DNA of 20,705 bases. It comes from Phanerodontia chrysosporium (Eukaryota > Basidiomycota > Agaricomycetes > Polyporales > Phanerochaetaceae). The notes below the pieces were generated by a model. That model saw only the letters and a program-made list of their open reading frames with translations. It searched no databases and was not told where the DNA came from. This document shows positions 9,382-17,111 of this stretch, piece by piece. Position 1 is the first letter of the stretch, and every line of letters starts with the position of its first letter. The stretch spans positions 1 to 20,705 of the forward strand of contig MJGA01000122.1 in the NCBI GenBank assembly GCA_001910725.1, written 5' to 3'. The position numbers were made by a program, and so were the translations under genes.

Positions 9382-10782
9382 ATGCACCCTTGCACCCGCG
9401 CAGGTGCACGCCTGCTCCTCCTCTCACGTCATTTCGCCCGCCCATTGCCCACTACATATTACCCCGCGTTTCAACGCACTTGCACACGCCGAGCGATGTC
9501 CTCTGCTGTCAAGAACGAGACCACAGGTGCGGTCGCACCACCGTCCGCTGACGCCCCCGGTCCCGAGGGCCAGCAGCCTGTGGTGAAGTACAACTTCCCT
9601 GTGTCCGACGTCCCGCCAACCCCTCGGCGAAGGGCGGTACATCAAGACCGCTGCAGCTTTGATCATCGGGTGCGTTTGTCGCGAATCCTGTCGTGGATCC
9701 CGAAGGTTGCTGACAGGAGAGGGCTCAGAGACGAGATCCTGAATGGCAAGACACTGGACAGGAACTCGAACTACTTTGCGAGGTACTGCTTTGAGCAGGG
9801 TATTGAGCTGTGAGTGCACTCCTCAGGCGTATGAAGGCACGCTGTTCTGACGATGTGGGAGGGCAGGAGGCGCATAGAAGTCATCGCCGACGAGGAAGAT
9901 GAGATGTATGTCTCAGAGCCCCTTCTCTTCCCATATCACCTCTGAGTTCTGTCCAGTGTCGAAGCAAGCCGGCGGATGGTCAAGAACTATGATTTCGTGA
10001 TTACATCAGGCGGCATTGGTCCCACTCACGACGGTGAGCCCCTCTTTTACGCTTGACTCTCGTTGTGCCTCTAACCACCCATGTAGACATCACCTACGCG
10101 TCCCTTGCCAAAGCATTTAACCAGCCTCTTGTGCACCACGCCGAGACGCTGCGGCGTATGGACATCATGTCTCAACACCGTTCAGATATCCGCGAACAGA
10201 CTGAAGAGCAGCGTGAGGCGCGTGCACGCATGGCGCTGTTCCCCGCAAACGCAGAGGTCATCTACACCTCGACGGATCTATGGGTTGTACGTAACTCAGC
10301 TTTCTTTGCGCACTCGTCTCCGTTACGGCTAACAGTGGCCGCAGCCCGTCGTACGCCTTGAAGGCAAACTCTGTGTCTTCCCGGGCATCCCGCGTCTCTT
10401 TCAACGCATGCTCGACGGCCTAACGCCGTACCTGCCCCTCCCGCCGCCGAACGAGCGGCCATGCCGTCAGCAGGTGTACACTACGTACGTTGCGCTCCCC
10501 CTTCGCGCCACTTGAACTCTCTAGTTGACCCCGCCCCATAGGAAACCCGAGTCGTCGATCGCGCCGTACCTCACTGAGCTGCAAGCGCGGACAAAGGAAG
10601 ATGGCATTCGCGTCGGATCGTATCCGCTGCTGCAAACCGGCGTGTACGTCTCACTTATCGGCTACGACCGCGAACACATCAAGAAACTGGCGGAGGAGGT
10701 AGCAGAGGTGCTTGATGGTCGGCTCGTGACCGACGAGGAGGCGCGGGAAATGGTCAAGGCGAAGGAGCGCGGTGCAGCATGA
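9382..10782 (+). CDS. MoaB/Mog (molybdopterin-binding fold) domain protein, possible mitochondrial presequence
   Basis: The MoCF_biosynth fold occurs in molybdenum-cofactor enzymes, CinA, and the N-terminal half of animal FAD synthase; the exact reaction of this stand-alone fungal form is not clear from sequence. Exons inferred: 9382-9669, 9729-9809, 9867-9905, 9957-10033, 10087-10286, 10345-10484, 10542-10782. Diagnostic segments are [20 protein letters not shown], then [16 protein letters not shown], the family's ligand-binding core, and [10 protein letters not shown]. Starting at 9382 gives about 354 aa with an Arg/Ser/Leu-rich N-terminus lacking acidic residues, typical of a mitochondrial presequence; starting at 9496 (MSSAVKNE) gives about 316 aa, probably cytosolic. 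The frame is broken near 9619-9624, where a C run seems to hold one base too many (or lacks two). I see no C-terminal PAPS-reductase-like domain. Confidence 0.88.
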
Positions 10783-11094
10783 GCACGAAACACGACCATG
10801 CTCATACATGTACTGGTATTGCTTGTGGGACTCTTGGAATAGTATGTATTATCTACAGTCACAGAAACGAAAGTTATAGTGCTTGACACAGCACGCAGCG
10901 CACCTTCCTCTCGGCGCCTAACCTCCGCAAGCACTGCATGGGGCGCAAACACAACTCAAACCTCGACACGTCGCTCCTCCAAGCTCCCGGTCTCCGCCCT
11001 GCGGCCGTTCGCCCACGCTCACTATCTCACGACCCGCATGACCTTTAGCGTACTTGCCAAATAATCTAGTCGTCACGATCGATACACGAACACC
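10783..11094. other. Intergenic region before the 293-aa unknown gene
   Basis: About 310 bp between same-strand genes. It starts with an AT-richer stretch (about 10795-10880) that fits a 3' untranslated region, then becomes GC-rich toward the next ATG. No further structure was recognised. Confidence 0.5.
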
Positions 11095-11976
11095 ATGCTC
11101 GCTTCGACTCGCGTCGCGTACGCCCCTCCGCGCACACCAGACCTGAAGCGTCGCGACTCGCACCGTTCCTCCGCTTTTTACGATCCCGCGTCGCCGAATC
11201 AGCATGATGACATGCCATCCATCGTCGTTGGTGACCTGACACTGGTCTCGGCCGACGATTCCCTTCGCACTGTCCTCAACTCGCCACGGCCGGCTGCCTG
11301 GGCGGCATTTCCTGCGATTGAAGACTCTCCGAACGCGCTCTGGGCGGGAGACGTGACGCTGACCTCTACTCCGCAGTGCGGACGCAAGGACTGCTCCTTG
11401 GAGAAGCCGGTGCTGGACGTGTCGGCGCTGAAGGAGTATCCGAAGTCCCCTCCTCAAGGATGCCCGCGGGCGGACAGCTTGAGGACGTTTGCCTCGTCCA
11501 TGGAGGTTCTAGAGACGATGTCCAACTCGGGTGCGTCAGTGGTGACTCTGCAGTCAGACTGCTCGGGCGAGGGACGGGGTCGGAAGAAACCTACGGGCGA
11601 GGGGGACAAAGCGACAGTGAGCAGGAACACCAAGATGAAGAAATCTGTCAACTCTCACGATAACGAAAATGAATCTGTACATACTAAGCAGTCCATCCGA
11701 AAGCGCGGTCCAAGCTCCAACCTGCGCGAGGCGTACGTCCAGAACCCGCCGCGGGACGAGGACCCGTTGGCCACGCTTGATCCACGCTATGCCTTCGAAT
11801 ACCAACTGACCCTTGCCATTCTGGACGCGATGGACCGCGCCCCGCCGCGCCGACCAAGCTCTGCTGGGCAGAGCGACAAGAAATCAAAACGTCTATCCAC
11901 GCCGTTCGCGCAGACGCTTGGCAGCCTGAAGCGACGCGTGCCCTCGCCACGCTCCGTCTCCATCCTTGGCCTCTGA
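11095..11976 (+). CDS. Hypothetical protein, intronless, 293 aa
   Basis: I do not recognise a family. The open frame is uninterrupted for 294 codons, and its ATG sits in a reasonable context (acaccATGct). The protein is rich in Ser, Pro, Arg and Lys and looks mostly disordered. A more ordered stretch near the C-terminus reads DPRYAFEYQLTLAILDAMDR and could form a helix; it is followed by a basic Ser/Pro tail (PSPRSVSILGL at the end). There is no signal peptide, membrane segment or enzyme motif. Unlike every other complete gene in the window it has no visible intron. The strand agrees with the flanking genes. It could be a lineage-restricted regulatory or scaffold protein, but no function can be assigned. 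Confidence 0.65.
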   Translation: MLASTRVAYAPPRTPDLKRRDSHRSSAFYDPASPNQHDDMPSIVVGDLTLVSADDSLRTVLNSPRPAAWAAFPAIEDSPNALWAGDVTLTSTPQCGRKDCSLEKPVLDVSALKEYPKSPPQGCPRADSLRTFASSMEVLETMSNSGASVVTLQSDCSGEGRGRKKPTGEGDKATVSRNTKMKKSVNSHDNENESVHTKQSIRKRGPSSNLREAYVQNPPRDEDPLATLDPRYAFEYQLTLAILDAMDRAPPRRPSSAGQSDKKSKRLSTPFAQTLGSLKRRVPSPRSVSILGL

Positions 11977-12553
11977 CGGCGTGTCATGGTGAGTCGCACG
12001 CTGTCTGTGATCCTGGAAAGCGTTCGCCTGTTCTGACACGGTCGCATCCGCAGTCGCGGACTATTTTTATGTCACTAGTAGTGTCGTAGTATTATTCCAC
12101 CTCGTTTTGCAGCCAATAATCGCGCCGGCAGGAAGAACCTGCGCAGTGCCCATGCGTGCGCGATCTGACGAGTGATCGCGTGACAGAGTGCTCGAGAGGC
12201 TGTCTGTAGTGTACACAGCGTTAGGAATGTACTGTAGGAAAACATACATACCGCCAGGCGAGGCAAACGGCGCGCGTCGGCAGGCTCGCTCGGGGATGGG
12301 GCGGGCGGCGACGAGGAGGGCGGTCGCGATGCCGACGAGGAAATAGTGATCCGAGCATCTGGCGGGCGGCGGCGGGCCAGGAACGAGAACACGATGAATC
12401 AATCTCCGCCGGGTCCTGCCAGAGTACAAATTTGAGCACCCTCCCGTCGTCGCCTTCTCACGTTCGTCTTTCCCCTTTGCTCAACGCAACAAGACTTGTC
12501 GCTGCCCAGCGCACCCTTCCACTCGCTTTCCTGTCCGCTCATTACTTTCAAAC
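11977..12553. other. Intergenic region with CT-rich leader before the GPI-protein gene
   Basis: About 575 bp. The middle (about 12290-12375) is very GC-rich with repeated GGGCGGCG-like words. The last 110 bases before the ATG are pyrimidine-rich (TTCTCACGTTCGTCTTTCCC and similar), as is common upstream of strongly expressed fungal genes. No TATA box is clear. Open frames on the minus strand here look like chance frames. Confidence 0.5.
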
Positions 12554-13385
12554 ATGTTCTCCAAGGCTTCTCTTGTTGCGCTTGCTGCTATCCCCTCCGT
12601 CTTCGCGACTATCTCTGTACGTGGCTCCGTTGCCAGACCCTTCCCGCTAACTAACCGTACCCCGCTACCTCCAGATCACTGAACCCATCGCTACCTCCTC
12701 CTGGGCTGCTGGTCAGCAGCAGACCATCCAATGGATGGACGACGGCCAGGCCCCCAGCCTCCAGGACTTCGGTGCCGCTAAGGTCTCGATCTACGTTGGC
12801 AACGCCATCCAGCAGGTCCGTAGACCACTTGAAACGTGTTTCGTGCGATAAATGCTCATCTGCATGTCCCACAGACCGAGCTCCAACAGATTGTCCCAAG
12901 TGTTGATGTCTCCACTACTGGTTCCATCGCGTTCACCCCCGATCCCTCGATTGGCCCGAACGGCCAGTTCTAGTGAGTTTCGACCGCAGCTGCTTCGAGA
13001 CCGCAGCACCTAATACAATGTATAGCTTCATCCGTATCGAGTCCCTGAACCTCAAGGACCCGAAGAACCCTCAATACCCCGCTGAGGCCTTCTCCGCCAA
13101 GTTCACGCTCACTGGCATGTCCGGCCAGTTCAACTCGACCGTCCAGCAGGAGGTTGATGCTGCGTCGACTGCCCCCTCGGCGGCTCGAGCACCCCTTCTG
13201 CTCCGGCCGCGACCAACACTCCGACCACCCCCTCGCCGTCCAGCTCCAAGGCTGCGACCACCTCGTCGAAGGGCGCGTCGCCTTCTGCCACTGGTGCCGC
13301 GAAGGAGAACGGTGCACGTGGTGTCCTTGCCAGCGCGGGTCTCGTTGGTACCGTTGCGGCCTTCATCGGCTCCATGATGCTCTAA
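12554..13385 (+). CDS. Kre9/KNH1-type Ser/Thr-rich GPI-anchored cell-surface protein
   Basis: Predicted small cell-wall or membrane protein of the fungal Ser/Thr-rich GPI-anchored family; relatives have been linked to beta-glucan assembly, but the role here is unknown. Exons inferred: 12554-12616, 12675-12815, 12875-12972, 13026-13385, giving about 220 aa. Residues 1-18 (MFSKASLVALAAIPSVFA) are a signal peptide. Then comes an Ig-like Kre9/KNH1 N-domain beginning ISITEPIATSSWAAGQQQTI and including a YFIRIES strand. A Ser/Thr/Pro/Ala-rich stalk follows, then a C-terminal hydrophobic tail (VLASAGLVGTVAAFIGSMML) preceded by a small-residue region (KENGARG) suitable as a GPI attachment site. The stalk and tail are in a different frame from the N-domain: one base appears missing at about 13177-13180. 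Without the fix the protein would lose its GPI signal. Confidence 0.88.
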
Positions 13386-13923
13386 GTGTCACGGCTGTTC
13401 GTCCCTCCGTATTCCCCCGCTGCTCTCTGTCTAGACGTCGTGCTATGGAATTGAATCTTTTCTAAATCTTTGTGCTTGGGTTTCATGGGTTCGTAGTATA
13501 TATCCGACCTACGGTCTACGACGCTAGACATGCTGCCCTGCCATACGACACCGTACCTTGTCGGCAGTTACGACTTACGAAGCGACATGTCCGTACGCAG
13601 ACTCGCCTAGCTTACATTCTTTAATACCACGAGCTCGTTCTGTTGTAAAGTGGGATTTGCGCGGTAATTTGCATCAATACTGAGTATCGCAGTTGAGTGA
13701 AGAACATGGTACGACAAGGTCAGCTGTAGCGGATGCGCAGAGTGCCAACCCGATGATTATCGTGACTGCTTACGTCAGCAGATGCTAAGCGCCTTCCCCG
13801 AACCACTGCACCGCGCTCATTGACGCAGGACACCAGCACCTCTCAGCACACATCTGACACTCCTTCGTACTTTCCCTCCTCTCTGCTTCTGCCCATAGCC
13901 ATTCGACAGCTCAGATATCTAGC
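13386..13923. other. Intergenic region between GPI-protein gene and SYF2
   Basis: About 540 bp between same-strand genes. The first part fits a 3' untranslated region; the 60 bases before the SYF2 ATG are pyrimidine-rich. I see no repeat, RNA gene or clear TATA box. Confidence 0.5.
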
Positions 13924-15148
13924 ATGAGCGAGGTTGCCGAAGCAGCACAAGAGTTTGTGGAGAAGATGAGTGGTACCGAGGCCCAGGAGGCTGAGCGAGA
14001 AAGCTCGGGCTCTCCTGAGGTGGAGAACGGTGGCAGCCACAAGATGAGCATGGAAGAGCGGAAAGCGAAGATGGAGGAGCTCAGGCGCAAGATGGTGCGT
14101 CGTGTGCTATCCGTATTGTCTGTGCATGTCCTTACCAAAGCGACCGACCACAGCGGACGTCTGCGCTGGAGAACCGGAAGCAGGTCGTCGAGGAGAGCAC
14201 GAAGGCGAAGATCACTGCGCGCGAGGCCGCGCGGCTCGAGCGGCAGCGCAAGCTCGCTGAGACCCTGCGGCTGAAGGCGGACGCGGAGGAGCGCGGCGAG
14301 GACATCGAGCGGGCGAAGAACTGGGAGTACACGATCGAGGAGAACGACGAGTGGGAGAAGAAGCTCGCGCGCAAGGCGCGGCGCGCGGACTTCGAGTTCC
14401 ATAGTGAGTGCACCCACGTTCCTGTTGGTTCTCCCAGGCGGCGCGGATGCTGAGAACGGCAGGGCCGGTGCTGATGGTTGTGTTCTCTTGCTAGATGATG
14501 CGGACGCGGCGCGCAAGCGGTACAAGAAGGACTTGGACTTCATCAAGCCGAACCTCGAGGCGTACAACAGGCAAAAGGAGATTGCGCTCGGCCTTGCGCC
14601 TGGGACGCTCTCGAAAGCTGGCAGTAGCTCCGGCAGCAGCGGTGCCAGCGGCAGCTCATCGAATGCGCTCACGACCTTTGACCCCTCAGGCTCATCGGTG
14701 CGTTCTCATGATTGCCATACTCTTCCGACATATTCATGACGGTATGCCTTCGCAGCTCGCACCAACAAGTGTGCAACAACGACTGGCAGCTGAGAGTCTC
14801 TACCGTGATGCGAATACTCTGTTGTATGCGGACAACAAGCCAAGCGAAGAAGCCATTGACCGGGTTGTGAGCAAAATCAATGCAGAGTACGTCCGTCTCC
14901 TCTTTGTGCTCTGCCCAAACTCACCTGCCCCAGCGTTGACAAGAAGAAACGTTTCTCGAGGAAGCGGAACAACGACGACGAGGGCGATGTCACCTACATC
15001 AACGAACGCAACAAGGTCTTCAACAAAAAGGTAAACATTGGTGATACTTTTCAGAGGATTTTGCTCATCCTGGTCGCAGATTGCCCGCTACTACGACAAG
15101 TACACAGCAGAGATACGGGCCAGCTTCGAGCGTGGCACTGCTCTATGA
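13924..15148 (+). CDS. SYF2: SYF2, pre-mRNA splicing factor (NineTeen complex component)
   Basis: Nuclear protein associated with the Prp19/NineTeen complex of the active spliceosome. Six exons: 13924-14094, 14154-14403, 14495-14697, 14756-14886, 14934-15030, 15080-15148, giving 306 aa with the frame intact throughout. The N-terminus is acidic, followed by a long charged coiled-coil (KMSMEERKAKMEELRRKM onward, with AKITAREAARLERQRKLAE). Next are the SYF2-domain core (NWEYTIEENDEWEKK; RYKKDLDFIKPNLEAYNRQK), a Ser/Gly-rich linker, and the conserved C-terminus (DVTYINERNKVFNKKIARYY, ending in ASFERGTAL). The second intron (14404-14494, 91 nt) is the longest in this gene. A long open frame on the opposite strand here is a shadow of this GC-rich coding sequence. 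Confidence 0.95.
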
Positions 15149-15639
15149 TTTCTTCTGCACTATTTTATTCCGCATCTTCCTGTACTCTAGTATACACATG
15201 CACATCATTCTACGCGTAGACAGGTCGCAGCATTCGGCTTGACAAAACAAGACACATCCCGTGGGGAAGCAGACTCTACTAGCCTTGAGTCAAGAAAAGT
15301 CAAGGAAAGCCTGGAGAGCGGGAGTGTCAGAAAACGAGTCACATAAATGTTCGACAAGGAGACAAGGAAACAGAATGGTCAGTATTGCAGAATGTAGTCC
15401 GCACTGGACAGAGTCCGTCAGACTGTTGAGCTTGAAATGTGATTTTTTGATCATCATAAAGGGAAAGGGCAAAGCTGGAATGACGAGGCATGAATATGAC
15501 ACTCACAAAGGTGGCAGATGACCATTGACAGAAGACAATATGGGAGAGTATGAGAGACCGACGTCGAGGCCCGGAGGCGCGACTGAAAAGTTTATATCGG
15601 CCGTTGCCGAATAAATAAATAACTTATGAAACGTAAGAC

Positions 15640-15692
15640 CCGGATAACCCCCTGACTAGGGTCGGGATAAGTTGGCGCCTCGGCTTATCCGG
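15640..15692. repeat. Inverted repeat CCGGATAA...TTATCCGG carrying GATA motifs
   Basis: CCGGATAA at 15640-15647 is matched by its exact reverse complement at 15685-15692. A third motif, GATAAG, lies between them at 15666-15671, so three GATAA words fall within 53 bp. GATA-family zinc-finger regulators are common in fungi, so this may be a regulatory site for HSP20 or for the SYF2 3' side; the function is inferred. Confidence 0.45.
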
Positions 15693-16008
15693 CGAAAAAC
15701 AAGGCCTGTCGCTCGGCACTGGAAACTGCGGCGGAGGCACGGAGGCACGGAGCATTGCCTCGCTCGTTGGTCCGTCGACGGGCTCAGTCAGCACGGCACA
15801 CAGCAGTGGCAGCGCACACAAGCTCGATACAGATTTCTGAGTATATCCTCGCCGTGCTGCGTCTCGCCGAGCGGTGTCGAAATGTCAGCGGGGGTCGAGT
15901 CATCTCCGTGCGGATGATCCTGAACCTAGCAGCGGACGACAAGGGGCACACTCCTGTTTGGTGCACACTGACTCCCCGCACCTCCCTCGCACGATGCCGA
16001 GTCATCTG

Positions 16009-16027
16009 CTTCCGGAGCGCTATATAA
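16009..16027 (+). promoter_or_regulatory. HSP20 core promoter: TATA box with adjacent heat-shock-element-like site
   Basis: TATATAA at 16021-16027 lies about 95 nt before the HSP20 ATG, a typical spacing. Just upstream, TTCCGGA (16010-16016) resembles two inverted heat-shock-element half-sites, though a strong element needs three. An AGGGG stress-response word lies at 15942-15946. The arrangement fits stress induction, but this is motif evidence only. Confidence 0.5.
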
Positions 16028-16121
16028 CCACAGCGCAGGCTCCGAGGACAAGGCCTGCGTCCCACATCCCCAAGCTCCTGCGACCCGCCGCGCACATCCT
16101 TAAAGCTCTCCAAGCACGATT

Positions 16122-16787
16122 ATGACCGTTGTCACAATGTCGCACGTCCCAAACACCTCCAGTGGCTCAAAGAAGTCGACGTCTAGCCGTGGTAGTTCAT
16201 GCGTTGACCCACGCATCGTGATCGCACGACTCTACCACCTTCAGCGTCTCCAGCGAGAGGCAGCTCTGCGCACACGTCCCGAACCGATGCAGTATTTGCC
16301 CAGGTACGCCTTCCAGCACCGAGCTTGCATTCAATGTGTCGCTAATATTTAATCATGAACGGTAGGATGGATCTATATGACGACGAGACCTCGCCGAATG
16401 TCTCCGCCATGCTTGAATTACCAGGCGTGGATCGAGGCTCTTTGTCCCTCCAGGTCCAGGGCAATAAGCTCATCGTCCACGGCCAACGGGCGTCTCCTCT
16501 TGCCTCCAAGCTGCAGTCTGCGGCTGGCGAACAGGCCGGTGCACCTGCCGCCCCACAGAACTTCAAGGTGCGCGAGCTCAAGTTTGGCTCTTTCCACCGC
16601 GAAATCGACATACCCCTCGGCATCGACGTACGTAGTCTTTCTGCCCATGCCGCTGACTAACTTTGCTGATGCTTCCCCAAAACAGACGACGCAGATTACC
16701 GCTGAGCTCAGCGATGGGATGCTCCTCATTACCTGGCCCCGTCTCTCGAGCTTCGCCGCAGGTCGTGCGAATGCCCGTGCCACGTAG
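16122..16787 (+). CDS. HSP20 family small heat-shock protein (alpha-crystallin domain)
   Basis: ATP-independent chaperone expected to bind unfolding proteins, probably in the cytosol. Three exons: 16122-16303, 16366-16627, 16686-16787, giving 181 aa with no frame break. The first about 60 residues are Ser-rich and variable, without a signal peptide; a second ATG at 16137 could also start the protein. The alpha-crystallin domain follows: a start segment (PNVSAMLELPGVDRGSL), a KLIVHGQR strand, a Gly/Ala/Gln-rich insert (about residues 107-123), then KFGSFHREIDIPLGID and the closing ELSDGMLLITWPR, the usual A-x-L-x-DGxLxI-x-xP pattern. The classic C-terminal IxI/V oligomerisation motif is not obvious in the short tail. 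The promoter carries a TATA box and stress-type motifs. Confidence 0.93.
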
Positions 16788-17111
16788 CTCTTTGTCCAGA
16801 GCCGCCTCGATCACACGCAGTTCCATCCTTGTGGTTTGTTTGATGTCTATGACTGTCCTAGACATCCACCCTTCCTTCCTGTGCAGTTTTATCCGGATTA
16901 CAGTTCCTATCATTCCCACCTCGCTTCTTTTCCATGTTGTACCAGCACCACCACTCAATTCTTGTACCATACCATTCTCAATCTCCTTGGGGTTATCATT
17001 CAAAAACCTTATATTCTTAGCACTACTCATAATGACTACATTCGAGGACGGTGTGGTATTGTACTATACATCTACTCTAGAGCATCCGCAGGCAGGGCAG
17101 AGGGTATCATT
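16788..17111. other. Convergent 3' region between HSP20 (+) and VPS15 (-)
   Basis: About 320 bp between two stop codons facing each other. The stretch is AT-richer and pyrimidine-rich on the plus strand, as expected for untranslated ends. No gene or repeat was recognised. Confidence 0.5.

Larger units (their letters stand above)
15149..16121. other. Long intergenic region between SYF2 and HSP20
   Basis: About 970 bp, the longest gene-free stretch in the window. It holds an AT-rich part with an AATAAATAAATAA run near 15610, a cluster of GATA motifs with an inverted repeat (15640-15692), a short direct repeat (GGAGGCAC twice, 15733-15748), two AGGGG/CCCCT stress-type words (15649, 15942) and the HSP20 core promoter (about 16009-16027). 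Open frames inside it show no family resemblance and are not called. Confidence 0.55.

Noticed and set aside
12067..12429. Overlapping minus-strand frames of 105-120 codons upstream of the GPI-protein gene
   Set aside because: Several frames are open at once because of GC-rich low-complexity sequence, and none resembles a known protein.
13911..14672. 253-codon open frame on the minus strand
   Set aside because: Antisense to SYF2; its Leu/Arg-rich composition is what the reverse of Glu/Lys/Arg-rich codons gives.
15261..15521. 86-codon plus-strand frame between SYF2 and HSP20
   Set aside because: No motif, odd composition, no splice context; probably chance.
15733..15748. Tandem GGAGGCAC repeat
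   Set aside because: Only two copies; too short to call a minisatellite or a functional element.
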